Below, one piece after another: positions 12,065-23,976 of a DNA stretch of 64,000 bases. The stretch covers positions 310,001 to 374,000 of the forward strand of contig JAKFAO010000010.1 in the NCBI GenBank assembly GCA_021527695.1, given 5' to 3'. The position numbers were made by a program, and so were the translations under genes. Every line of letters begins with the position of its first letter. The first letter of the stretch is position 1. This DNA comes from Naematelia aurantialba. Taxonomy: Eukaryota > Basidiomycota > Tremellomycetes > Tremellales > Naemateliaceae. The notes beneath the pieces are model-generated. The model saw only the letters and a list, made by a program, of their open reading frames with translations, made no database searches and was not told where the DNA came from.

Positions 12065-13171
12065 TCAGGCCAGGACGTCCGTCCTGAGCACCCACTTGTC
12101 CCCACTGAGCACCTCGTCACCTTCATGCAACAGGCATCCACCACCCTGCACACCGTGCCAGTGGAACAGCACCCGTCCCGCTTTCGCCTCGACAGTGATG
12201 CGATCTTGTAGCCACACCGCCTCGGTCTGCTGTTTGCCCCTGTCCGTATCCCTGCCTCTGCTCCTCGTGTTCGCCCTCTCCTTGTCCTTTGCCTTTGCTT
12301 TTACCTTTCCACTTCTGCCATTCCGCCCAGCACCTGCACCTGCACCTGCACCTGCACCTGCACCTGCACCTGCACCTGCACCACCGTCACCACCACGACC
12401 AGTCGTGTTTCCGAGATGAAACGTGGTTCCCCCTCCGACCACCCCGTCCGAGAGATAGACCAACACCGTCCAGCAACTCAGCCGGCGGGTATAAAGGTCG
12501 AGCTGCGGCGCGTCGTAGTGCGCTCGGAAGAACGTGGTTGGGGGGTAGTGGTAGACCCTTATATTGGGGGACAGGAGCGGTGCCGTGTCTCTTGCAGATG
12601 GCCGAGCGGGGGATGGGGACGGGGGATGCAGTCGAGGGAGGTACGGTGATAGCACGGAGAGAACGGCTGCCGCGATCGAGGGGGACAGGATGGCTGCTCG
12701 GCCTGCGATGGGAAGAGTGATGTAGAGCGCAGATGGGACGGAGGATCGGTGGACGCGAAGCGAGGAGGACGAGAGAGCGAGAGAGCCAGAGACACAGAGG
12801 TCAGCCGGTACTATGCGGGCGTTTGGCATTTGGAGGTAGCTGGAGCGGCGTCTGGGAGATCCAAAATCAAAGACGATAGGTATAACGAGAGTCTGTGAGG
12901 GGCTTTGGAATTACTCGAAGCTGACAGGAGATGATAGGTGATCTGAGAGGTTGGGTAGCAGCCCTGTACACTCACGAGACGTGCGCTCCGCCTCCCCCTT
13001 GGCAGGCGGTTTCGGCGGCTCAAGCTGCAGCGATGCACACCACTCCCCCAGCCGACGGAGCGTAGTCCCTGAAAACAGCCCGTCGATCGTGTATATCTGT
13101 CCTGGCAGCACTGCGACGAGCGGGGCATCTGCGTTCGTCGGCGACAGGTCGGGAAACCCGATGTCTGACAT
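12065..13171 (-). CDS. 2-oxoglutarate/Fe(II) dioxygenase, prolyl-4-hydroxylase-like, with Gly-Ala repeat
   Basis: Two exons (13171-12976 and 12810-12065, phase 1 intron) give 313 aa. The product has the P4H-type jelly-roll signature: YHYPPTTFFRAHYDAP supplies the HxD iron ligands. Near the C-terminus CLLHEGDEVLSGDKWVLRTDVL supplies the distal histidine and the basic residue that binds 2-oxoglutarate. Between them GGGTTFHLGN is the usual strand, here interrupted by an insertion of about 60 residues. The insertion starts with a pure (Gly-Ala) run encoded by a hexanucleotide repeat (12329-12378) and continues as a Lys/Arg-rich stretch. The substrate is unknown; fungal homologues modify proteins or amino acids. 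No signal peptide or membrane segment is obvious. The acceptor (CATAG before TACCGG) was chosen because it is the one keeping phase; other acceptors shift the frame. Confidence 0.82.
12329..12378. repeat. Hexanucleotide (ACCTGC)n microsatellite inside coding sequence
   Basis: About eight uninterrupted copies of ACCTGC, read on the minus strand as alternating Gly-Ala codons in the dioxygenase. A six-base unit preserves frame, so copy-number change would alter the protein length only. Confidence 0.9.
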
Positions 13172-13750
13172 GCCAGGCGGCCCTAAAAGTTCTTGGTCTC
13201 CCGATATCGCAGTAAACCTCAGACGTCTCCGCCTCGCCCCACAGCTCGTCGAACCAGGCCTCTCACGGACATGGAGCGAGATGGGGACAAAGACAAAGGT
13301 GAGCGTGATGGGGACAAGGACAAAAGTGAGCGAGATGGGCACAAATACAAAAGTCGTCGGGAAACGCAAAAATCACACACGCGGGCGCGAACTTTTGCTC
13401 ATTTTCAGCGCCCCCTTTGGTCCATTGCTTGAAAGCTTTGAGAGAGGTTCAACAGCAAAAGGATAGTCCGGACGCCCCCGAAGGGACACCCGAACCGAGC
13501 CAGATATTTAGCGAGTGAACCAGCCGAAGCCAGCACAAGACGAGGTCGCCCCCTGAGACGTATGTGTCGCTGTGCTATGGGCGGAGACCAAACCTAACGG
13601 GCAGCAGGGTGAAGGCCGCACAAACCGTTCAAGCAAGGTAAGTATAATATGCATTTTCTGTCGCCGCTATATGCCGCTCGAATAAAGAACTAGCATTAAG
13701 GCACTCCCCTTGGAGAGTACCTCGCGGGACGTCAGCTACTCTACCCCGGC
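13172..13750. other. Spacer between dioxygenase start and retroelement frame, with short tandem repeat
   Basis: The first part is the 5' flank of the dioxygenase. At 13265-13355 an approximately 27-base unit (GAGATGGGGACAAAGACAAA and variants) is repeated three times. The part from about 13600 to 13750 is probably the 3' UTR of the retroelement. No poly(A) or simple-repeat tail and no target-site duplication could be identified by eye, so its end is not fixed. Confidence 0.5.
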
Positions 13751-16700
13751 TCACGTTTCCTCTCTCCGTCTCTTGGTCCCTCTGTATCGCCTCGTCTCGC
13801 GCCTGTCCTCGTTGTCTCCGGTCTCAGTCCCTCCATCTCTGTCTCCAACGCCTTCTTCCCCGTTACCTATTCCTTCTCTCGGTTTGATACGGCCTCGCGG
13901 TCGTCTTTCGCTGGCGGTTTTGGCTGCTATGCGCGTCGCAAGGACAATGACGAGGTGATGCAGCGTCCGGAGGTCGCTCGGCTCGAGTTGTAGTTCGCTT
14001 GGAAAGATGGGGATGACGCCCATCCAGTAGCGTTTCCGCTGAAGCGTGAGTGTGGCGCATTGACGGAAGCGGTCTCTGTTTGGTTCGTCCACCATCTTCA
14101 CTCCTCGCTCGATCGCCTCGACCCGGTAGCTGTTGAAGTGCGGACAGTCGACGAAGAGGTGGTGTTCTGTTTGTTCCGGTGCGTCGCAGAAGTCACAGCT
14201 CGGCTCGACGTCTCTCCCTTGCTTTGCTTCCTTATGATTTGTTAGAAAGCCGCCGGTCCTCAGAATCAGTTGGTACTTAGCTGTTGCGAGGGCCAGGGAT
14301 TTGGTGTAGAAGTAGGGTGGGACCGGGTTCGCAGTCTGTGTATGCGGTGACTGCAGGCGTACTCGCATGGTGTGCGACATGCCATTGTAGGTCGAGACTT
14401 GCAGCGCGTCATCCAGCCTCTTCTTCCAGTTGTCCGGTATGTAACCGATACCCGCCTTGTGCACCACGTACGGTCGCATGAATGCTGTGAGCGGAGGGAA
14501 CAGGACAGTCCCTAGGGACTGGTGAGCTGCTTTCGCTTTCCGGTCCGCTGCGTCATTCAGGCGGGAGTACTCATCGTCTGCCTCCGTATGCGCCTTAACG
14601 TGCTGGACCTCGATGCTACTCCTCACCACGGTGTTCAGCAGGGCGTAGTATTCATGGGCCGGGCGCTCCCTCCATGTGTCGTCGATATAGTGTGGCTGCC
14701 GGAGCCTGTCGATGAGGCGGACGGTGTTGAGGTGGTCGCTGAGGATTATCCCTTGCGGGTGGTCTGTTGTGAACGCTAATGCTGCGCATAGTGCCAGCAT
14801 CTCACCATGGAGCGAGGAAGTGTACTGACCATACATTTGGAACGACGCTGATCTTGGCCCGACGATTGCTGCTGTGGTTGACCTCCCCTCACTGAGCCCA
14901 GCGATCGAGCTCCCGTCCGTTGCCCATACCTGTCCTCCGTCTGTGCTGTCCTCTGCTGTAAATGCAGCTTTCAGCAGTTCCATGTAACCGCGCTTCCTTA
15001 CCCGCTTAACCTTCATTACTGATGCGTCGTTAATGGCGAACGCTTCCAACGACCTGACGTTGCGTGACCACTCAATGAGCCTCCGCGCCGCTTCCCGCTG
15101 GGCTGTCGTTCGATACATCCCTTGGGCAACTTTCGGGAGGTCAGCTACCCAGTCGGCGATCGGTTTGTTCAAGGTCTCGCGTGACTGGATTGCGAACACC
15201 ATGTCGAGGTCTTGCGTCGGGGCGGGCTCGTCCGCTTGTGCCCCGTATCTACGCATCAGGTGCCATATGGTGGCGTGTTTCAGGTGGGACTGATCTGTTT
15301 CTGTGATCGTCAGCTGTCCTTCTTTCAGGTAGTCCACCGCTGCCTGCCACTCGGGTGGTACTGTTAGCTCTTTGGTGGGCTTTGTTGACAGATAGAAGCC
15401 CGCTGACTCGAGCACCGGAACACAGTTGTTGTCCTTGCATTCCCAGTTTGCGATACTTATCCTTGCCATGGTCCTGAACGGCATCAGGTGATGATTGAGT
15501 GCTCGAAGCGTCATCCGGATGGCGATCTCGCCGTTGATGCGATAGATTGACGGCAGGCCGAACCCTCGGTGATCAATAGGTAGCGACAATATTGGGGTGG
15601 CTGTATGTCGTAAGCCCATGGCGTCTGTTACCTTTCTCGATATCAAGCTGTCCACTTCGGCTGCCATCTTCTGCGTCAGGGGTTGATGGTTGAGTCTTGG
15701 CCGGATTCGCGGGACGAGCAACCGTCGGATCGCCAGAGAGATCATCGACATCGGGTATCGCTTATGACTTGGGATGGGGAACTCGGCGATGATGTCGGAT
15801 ATCGCCTCTAGTGTGCTCTGTGGGTCATGTAGTCTGGTACGCAACAGTGAGGGGGTAGTGGTGTACGGCACCTGGTGTTGTGTCCCATGTCCGTCGTGGA
15901 ACGTTATAGCCTGCCCTTCTGGTTCCTGCACGTCTTCTCCCAATACAAAGCACACCGTCTTGTCCGCACTGTCCCAGGCCGTCTGGATCCCATAGGCTGT
16001 TTGGAACGACTCACTATGCTGCACTGCCTTCCCAAGAGCTTGCCATGACGTCGCGAACAGGATAGAGTCGTCCATCGCCTCCACGCAGACTAGGTTCAAG
16101 TCTTTGTCGTCCGTGTCGTGGTGTCGTTGGCCATGGTGCGCTTGCCACGTTCTGATAGTAACGATCTCTGGAGGTCGCAACGTGCCCGACAACGCTAACC
16201 AGTGTGTGAGCATACCCATGGACAGCGTGTACTTCACCGGGGATGTCGCGTCGCCCTGCTTGGTCTGGCCCGACGTCGTTATTGTGCGTCTTGCTATACC
16301 GTCTTGCGACTTGACCCTCAAAGTAATTTCAGATGTGCGCGCTGCTTCGAACCTGGCCACCACCGCCTCGGGGTCCAAGCCGTAGAAACGAAGGGCGTCG
16401 TAGAAGGCGTTAATGTGCAGGTAGTCGAAGCCTTTGGTGTGGTCGCGCTTGATGGCGTATGCCGTCTGCTGAGTGAGGCGTGCTGCGTGGTGCACCTGGT
16501 TCAGGAAGTTTATGAGGTCGCCTGGCTGAACTCCCTGTTGAGTAGCAATCTGAAGCGGGGGAAGCAGTGCTCTTTGCCAGACGTACCGTTGCAATGAGTG
16601 TGCAAACCATGCCGATATCAGCGAGTACAGGTAGTTGGCGAAGATGACGCCTCGGTAGTTGCTCAGGTTTGTCGGGTCGCCTTTCTTATACAGGGGGGTG

Positions 16701-19700
16701 ATGTAGTGCTCTTTGACTCGCGCTGGGAAGTAGTTGGTAGTGATGGAGTAGTTACACAGCAACAGGATGAGATGGAGGAAAGGCTCACCCGTCTTGCGCA
16801 ACGCCCATTTCTCCCATCCATCTGGTCCTGGCGACGGTCGCGGATTGCCTTTGGCCATTTGGTTGCGCATATCATTGAGAGTCATGGGAGTCGGCCACTG
16901 GAAGGTCTTGTCTCCGGCCGTCCGCTTCTTGAGTTCCTCGGTTGCTCGCCCTTGCATCCACGGTTTGTTCACGACTGGCGGTTGCGGTCGCTGCAGTAGC
17001 TTGTCGAAGTGATTGGTCGCCATCTCGAGTTTGTCCTCTGGTTGGCTGGCTATGAGTTCAGTTCCGTCCCCTTGCTCCTGTCGCAGGAAAGGTGGGTTTG
17101 TTATCTCGTGTGGGCAGAATAGCGCTTTGATGCCTCCACCCCGAAGAGCTTTCTGATATGCCTTGGACGTATTTACGCTAATCCGGTCAGTGATCACCTT
17201 TCGTCGCTCACTCCTGAGTTCCTTGCTGATCTGGTTACGTGCCGCCTTGAGCTTCTGAACTACCTCTGTCGTGTCCATCTGTGGTGTCTGCCTCGGGGCG
17301 ATGGCGTAGTATTCTCGACGTAGGTCGGGGTCCCGTAGCAGCAGATCTGGCAGTCGTCTGTCTACCGCGGCTGTGATCAGTCTACCCAGGCTGACTTTCC
17401 GTTTGCCTAGCAATGACACTCGAGGGGACTCAGCTGGGACATGCGCAGGGTTTACCGGCCCGGTCTTGCCCCTCTTGAATGCTGTCTTGCATGCTGGGAT
17501 AAAGACCGAGTGGCAGTACGTGAGCAGTGCGTCGTATTCGTCCGGCATTGCCAATGCCGTTGACAGCGGATCTGTTGGTGGGGGAATGGCACTCATCAGC
17601 CTTTCCAGCTCACCATTCATCTTGCCGAACGCGTCTTGTGCTTGGTCTTTGAACGGCTGCCTAAGTCTTGGTGGTGCTCGATTTTGGCCCTCTGCTCTCG
17701 TCCGAGGGATCATCGCGCCTATGACGATGTGAGCATTCACCGGTCGGTGGTTCGTCTGGGGGATGGAGCCTAGTGTCTCCAGGAAGCTGCAGTGCATGCC
17801 TGGGGATGTTGTCACTCGGTCAAGGATCTTCTTTACCGCATCGTTCTGATGCGCGTGGAAAGTCCAGTCTCTGCCTACCACTGTCGCCAGTTTCTTCGAC
17901 CAAGCATCCAGTCCCATTGATTCATTCAGGAATCGCTGGTACGCTGTTCTCAGTTTGAGGATGGTGGGCCGGTAACCCTGTGAGCCGTTGAGCATTTCGT
18001 GGTCGTGTAGCGTGGCGTTGTAGTCACCGCAGACGATCCATGGGTGATCTGTTTGCGTAAGCGTGCCCACAGCAGTCCAGAACTCCACCAAGTTCGTCTG
18101 GTCTCTCGGCGACGTAGGCTGCGGAGGCGCATAGATCCCAATGATGCGGACCGTGGTGAGCCGGCCGACGAGGTCGGGAATGGCCAGTTCCAGGGCAGCG
18201 ATTCGACCTTGGGCATGCGTGGAGTCCGGTATTGGGATGACCCTAGCTATATGTAAGTCCCTACGTACCAATATGGTGACACCAGTCGAGTGGTTGAATA
18301 CTGAGTTCGGGATGTGGTGTACGTTGTACTGAGAGGAGGTCCGGAAAGGGGGATGGCTCGTAGCGTCATCCGGGACTACCACCCGGTGTTGCCTACTTTG
18401 ACACGTCTCCGTGAAGACTACCACGTGTGGCAGCAGACGCCTAATGAGCTGAGCTATCGCCACACACTTGACCGGGTTCTCATATGTCAACGCGTTGCAG
18501 TTGAGCGTCAGTAGATTCAGGGGCGGGCTGCTGGCGGCGAGGGTAGGTTCGGCAACGACTGCGAGTAGCAATAAGCCCCACATGGGCGCGGGAAGTATTC
18601 GATGTGAACTGTTGGGGAATGGGCGCTGCCGGTTCGGCACACAATTCATCGTTGGGGGGAACACACGAGCAAAGAAACATCCTACTAGTCCTAGCGTCAG
18701 GTCAGCTAGCATCCAGACAATGGCGGCATGGGAGAGCCAGAGTTGGCTCATGAGCAGTTGGTCACTTGCCATCGCAGAGTCCCCATCCGTGTCCATTTCC
18801 CGAATCTGGGCAGTAAGCTTAACCCTCTTGTTGGGCTCAGCCCTTCCCGTCATTTCGCCTGACGCCGGCATGGCCTGCGGCATGATCGCGGCAGGGGGAG
18901 CGCTAAGGAGCTGTTCGATTTGCTGGGCATGAGGGCTCTTATAGTCCTCAATCCCTTGCTTCCTAACCTTGGATGCTTCCAAAATTTCCTTCGCCTTCTC
19001 ACGCCTGGCCTCCAGCTCAGCCATGTCGCGCGCACACTTCTGATACAGCGCCCGGCCCTTGGGGGAGTCGTCAAACTCATACTCGATGCACTTGTCGCCC
19101 AGATGTCGGAGCTCCCTGTCCAAGTCGCGAATGTCCAGCTGTGCGTCCCTGATGTCGTTACGAGCGTCCGTCAACAGGTTCGACTGCCTCGCCTGGTCTA
19201 TCTGGCTCGCATACAGTGCCGTCGACATGCGTTCCTGCCTGTCCGCCCTACGGTCGCCCAACTCACCCAGATTATGGACCAGAACGAACAACTCGTTCAC
19301 CGATGAGCTGATGCCGGACACCATAGTGTATGCCGCGTTCTCTCTGGTCGTGCGGGCATTTTCCCTTTCTTGACCCTGACTCTGCTCATGTCGCTCCCGC
19401 GCCGTGAGGCCGTGCTCATTCAGGTCGTAGAGAAACTCGTATGGGGAACCGATCCTCGGTCTCTGCTCACAGATATACTTTGAGAGCGCGATTGAGGACG
19501 TCGACACCGTAAAGAACTTGTCGAAGTGCATCTGTGCATCCCGGTAGCAGCAGTCCGCTTCCTCCGCATCGTCGTCCAGGCCGCGAGCCGCATTGTACCT
19601 CGACACCCATCGGAGGACTTCAGCTAACAGATCGTGAGGATCACCCGCGTCGACGCCCGTCGTGGCGATGGTCGTAGGGCCCGTCACCCGTATGAAGTTG

Positions 19701-21823
19701 GTCGGCGTCTCGTAGCCTACATCGTAGTCTCCCCATTTCATCCGCGCAATGTGGGAATCACGAAGTCCGAGCATGGCAGTAGCAGAGGTGGCATGGACAA
19801 AACTCACAGACCTGGCAGGGCGACCTGCGGCAGTTCGAAAGTTCCCAGTGGTCGGGTGACCAAGGTCGGCGCACTGCTTTTCGATCCATTTGCCGAACGA
19901 GACTAGGTCGGGTTCGGTCTGCTTGGTCTTGGTCGAGGTGGCGTAGAACGTGCCAATGCAGCGCTTGTCTTGTTTATTGCCCGAGCTCCAAAACGCTTCA
20001 AACCCTCGCTCCACCAGTCGTTCCAGCACCATGCCCAGATCATCCACACCATTGCCGCTTCTCTGACGATAGCTATTCGACAGCAGTATTTTCTGGCTAG
20101 ACTGGTGCTTGCTAGCAGGGAGATTGGACTCGCCAATACGCACATGAAAATCACTGAGCGACATCGCAATAAACCGCGGGTCGGTCGACGCGATCGGGTT
20201 GCCGTTGTCGGTATTCAGCTCTTCCAGCGCGTTGAGCAGAGCGTTCTTGGCCGAATCTTTGGTTCGACTGGGTAGGCCCCACACTCTGAGCTCGATAGAC
20301 GGATGGTACGACTCCTCTGCCGGGCCGTCGTTGAGCGACCGATTGAATGCAGCGTTATAGGCTTCCTCTGAAAGCACCCCGACTGGATTAAGCGCCTGCC
20401 TAGCGGCAGCCGCCCAGTCGGTCGGAGGAGGGGCCGGCACCGTTGCAACCGTATTGTTGTGAGTGGCGGCGGCAGCGACAGCGGTGGTGGTGGTGGCGCC
20501 CTTGCGGGAGGACTTGTTCGGCACGAGGTTCTTCTTTGCAGCGCTCATGGTTGCTGGTGCGTTTCTTGCTGTGGAACGAGTCGGTAGGTCTATCAATGGG
20601 AAGCTGTGCTTGGTGAGATGGGTTAGCAAATGGGCATACACGTTGGGGACGCTGTTCAGACTCTGGCCCTGGCTGAACTCCGTTGCAAGCCTGAGTACCC
20701 AAGCGCTCAGCGCAGCACGGCAGTATCGTCGGCAAGGGTCTGTCGGTGAGGGGCTTTCAACAGTCCACCCTTTGAAGCACTGCGTCAGATCTCTCAGCAT
20801 CGCATTCAGGCTCAGTATCAAACCGCTGAGGGTAAGTTGTCCTTCACTCGGCGTCTGCTCGCCTGGTGGTCTCCTAGCACTCCCCGCCGTGTCAGTGCCC
20901 CTCAGATCTCCCGGTGATTGTGGTCTGTCGGTCTTGGGTCTCGCAGCAGCTTGATACGGTTCTCCAGCATTCAGGGCACTGATCGGGCTTTGAAACCAGG
21001 CTGTCGACAAGGGTGGCGGGTGGGTATCTGGTGAAGCTGCACCTATACGGCATCTCGCTGATGGTGGGATCCATGAAACATGATGATAAAATGAAGTGAC
21101 AATTGCCGGATACGTCAAGCGATCGTACCGGGAAAGGATACGCCTAAAGGTCATACCTTTCGGTCTGGTGAGGGGGAGGTGGCCTGAGGTACCCGGGACG
21201 TGATCCCAGAGGCCGGGAGGTCCGATGAGCTCCGGCCTCGTTCGGAGGCGTGCCGGGTACGGATCAGTGGGCGGGGGGCCTGGGATGGTCGACACGGGTG
21301 GTGGTGACGGTGGGGGCGATGGAGACGGTGGGGGCGATAGGAGGGGCGGCGCTGGTCGCAGTAGTCGTGGTGATGAAGTCGGTGAGGTTGGTGGTTGACG
21401 AGTCGATGGCAGCATGGTTGCTTGCGCAAAGGCATTGTGGGTCATCTCGCTTCCATCACACAGCTCCTCCCGCCGGTCCTTGTCCGCTCTCCCGTCTTCA
21501 GCATCTCCTGCGCTTACGTTCTCCACAGCCTTGGCCTCTTGAGTGGGGAGCACACTCGAATTGACGCATAGGCCAAGGTGCAGATTTGGCGCGCAGGAAA
21601 GCGGGTGGGAAGGGAAACATGGGACGAGGGGTGAGTTGAGGATGTTGGTCCGATGATCGCCAGTCGGCAACACCGCAAGTATGCATAGAGCCACGAGACC
21701 GAGCCTTGCAGCGTCGTAAGGTCGGCGTGAATGCATGCCGCGACGCTCGTCATGCGTTGCTGGTCGCGGCGTAACGTGAAGTAAAGTAGCTGATGGGGAC
21801 GCATTGAGCGCTGCGCATTGCAA
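13751..21823 (-). mobile_element. Non-LTR (LINE-type) retrotransposon, single 2690-codon frame
   Basis: One uninterrupted frame contains, in order, a Pro/Ser-rich N-terminal region (residues 1-425) and an ORF1-like region starting at an internal Met (about 426, position 20548). The ORF1-like region includes a charged coiled-coil stretch near residues 870-960. Next comes an endonuclease/exonuclease/phosphatase domain (LLTLNCNAL near 1103, CGDYNATLHDHE near 1265, NHRPVNAHI near 1357). The reverse transcriptase follows (YKKGDPTNLSNYRGVIF near 1715, KGFDY, AMDDS near 1917), then RNase H (WATDGSSIAG near 2298, SLHGEMLAL, LNDAADRKAKAAH). The C-terminus has a Cys/His knuckle (CDFCDAP, HHLFVDC, near 2545). 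Catalytic acidic residues are present throughout, so the copy may be intact. The RT core reads A-M-D-D instead of the common Y/F-A-D-D. The true start may be Met 426, with the upstream open part acting as 5' UTR. Element ends are not resolved. Confidence 0.9.
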
Positions 21824-22024
21824 ATGCCGTGTATCACATAATACCAGATCAAGAATGTATAGGAGGTACCATCAAAGCCACCTTCACGACCTCGTCAAAG
21901 ATACCCGCTTCCCCGATACTCTGATTGCACAACCCCCGTTACGCGTTTGCTTGACTTGGAGCTCTTTGGATTTACTTCGGATCAGTCTTTTTATTTCTCT
22001 TTGTGAGCGGCGCACTCGACGGTG
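21824..22024. other. Spacer between retroelement and first F-box-like paralogue
   Basis: Two hundred bases that probably combine the 5' end of the retroelement and the upstream region of the paralogue. No target-site duplication was found by eye. Confidence 0.4.
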
Positions 22025-23976
22025 ATGTCGAACTCTGCAGAATGAGTCTACCACGCGGTCGAACTTAGGGAGCGGATCTTCGCTGAATGCGATCGGTCTA
22101 GCCTGCACCGCTTGCTGACTTTGGATCACGCGGCTCTATCACCTGCTATCAAGGCATTGTACCGGGCTGTAGGGCTGAGGCTCGCCAGAGCAACCAATTT
22201 TGATGGAGTGCGCTTGAAGACTCAAGCCGGGACCTTGCTGATAATTTGGGTTAGCCTCGGGGTCACCTCTACCGCCATGCCGTGCGAGCTATATACTGGA
22301 TAGCAGACTCGGGGACTGCTGACAGACTGGATACTTCCCGATTGCAGTCTGTAATCGAACAGTTCCCCAATCTTCTCCGATTACAACGGGAGATCTCCCT
22401 TCGTTACGGAAGCTTGGATTGGAATGTCATCCTGAAGCAACGAGCCTCTCGAGGGGGGTCGGTGGCGTCAGTCTCATGGACAGCCCAGCTGGGTGATCGA
22501 CCTTTTCAGGACGAGCCCGACCTCAACGTGCCCGCTCCTTTGGAAGGATTCGCCATGGAACATCGGGTTAGCGTGATGATGAAGCCCTTTGCTGCTTGGA
22601 AAAATGATGAGGCGATATGGGGATCAATCGTAACCTGGCTGGCGAACTCAGAACGCATCCATCCAGACATTACCTCTTTGTACTTGAACGACTGTCCCGT
22701 CACCTTGCCCACTTTGACGGCTATTTGCAAGTCACGAACAGGCGAACGCCGCCCTCTTTTCGCGTTGGTTTGCAAGAGAATCAAACCGTTCAATTTGAAA
22801 GAGTTTCGGGAGTTCGTTCACGCTGTGGGTCCGCAGCTCCGGGTCCTAGCACTCGGCTGGGTGGAGGGATGTGCAATCAAGGACGACCAGATACCCGTCC
22901 CGCGACGGCATTATGACGGACGACTAAAAACGATCCATCTGGCGATTCCAATGGGTTTGCGGAATGGCAAATATGGCACCATTGCTGATTTTGCCACCTT
23001 GAAGAATCTAGCTTGTCTCGGAGCCAAGGATTGCGAGTACAAGATCCTCGAGCATGAACAAGTGCGAAAGACGCTCTTTCCTGTGTCCATTCAAACCCGA
23101 GATTTGCAATTTGCTGTGCGGTGGCTGCAGAGGTGAGTGGAGCTTGCGATCTTCAGCGTGATTGACCATGCCAGGTTATCCCCCAGATCCCTGGCCACTG
23201 TCAGGGACTCGACGCTTGCAGCAATTGGAATTGGGTCCACGGATCAGCTTCCTCAAGTCTGCTTTGACCGAAGCGGCAGGCTGATCCCTGTGGAAGAGAT
23301 GTACGCCCGGCGCTACAACGAAGAGAAGGCTCGTTATGAGGCGGAACGGGACAGCGGCAACCTCGTCTACTCTGTCGATGGAGGTGTAGAGCTTCGGCGG
23401 GCTCGGTCCAGGTTCGATGAGGTCCGTCTTCGTTATGGTTTCGAGGAGCAACAGTGGGCACTGTACTGGTTGGACCGTTGGCGGCTTGACAATCTGTACG
23501 AGTTCGACGAAGCTCAGAAAAGCATGCTGGAGGCGAGCTATGGTCCCTTGTCACCAAATATTGCTGGTCGGTTTGCCATACGCCCGCCAAATACCTACAC
23601 AGAATCATACGATTGGGAAGAAACACACCAGGACTACTACGTCGACACACGGAATCTGGACGCGAGGCATGTGACTCGGGTGGTCGGCTTGAACTTCTTC
23701 GAAGAGGATCAAGAACCGTACGCACGGTTCCTTCGAGATCAGCGCAAGGAAGATCAGAATGACGATGATTATTTGGAATTCAAACAACAGCAAGAAGACG
23801 AAGCGAACGGTAATCAAGAAGAAGGATCGGAGGAGAATGAGGATGAAGACCAGCCAGACGACCCAGACGTCGAAGCGGACGCCGAAGCGCACGAACACCA
23901 GCTAGACCAACTGCAAGATAACCATGGCGAGACGAACGACGACGAGCCGCACGACCATGAGCACCATGACCCCTGA
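22025..23976 (+). pseudogene. F-box-like/acidic-tail paralogue, copy 1, with in-frame stop at codon 7
   Basis: Aligns with its tandem neighbour (24575-26881) over the whole length. Exons inferred from the alignment are 22025-22207 (183 nt in both copies), 22255-23132 and 23175-23976. Exon 1 reads MSNSAE, then TGA at 22043-22045, then VYHAVELRERIFAECDRSSL, an F-box-like helical opening. Copy 2 has CGT (Arg) where this copy has TGA. The rest is open: a central leucine-rich region (HPDITSLYLNDCPVTL and LKNLACLGAKDCEYKIL), then FEEDQEPYARFLRDQR and a Glu/Asp/His-rich tail. The next in-frame ATG lies in exon 2 (about 22554), so any product without readthrough or another start would lose the first domain. 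CGA to TGA is the simplest origin. It may be a recent pseudogene, a sequencing error or a gene with an unseen upstream exon using the AG at 22039-22040. The function of the family is unknown. Confidence 0.65.

Noticed and set aside
12096..12720. Plus-strand frames over the dioxygenase
   Set aside because: Antisense frames kept open by the ACCTGC repeat; the minus-strand enzyme has iron-binding motifs.
20463..20954. 163-codon plus-strand frame opposite the retroelement
   Set aside because: Antisense to the ORF1-like region with no family motif; a shadow of the long minus-strand frame.
13600..21870. Target-site duplication and poly(A) tail of the retroelement
   Set aside because: Searched by eye at both ends; no convincing match, so element ends were not called.
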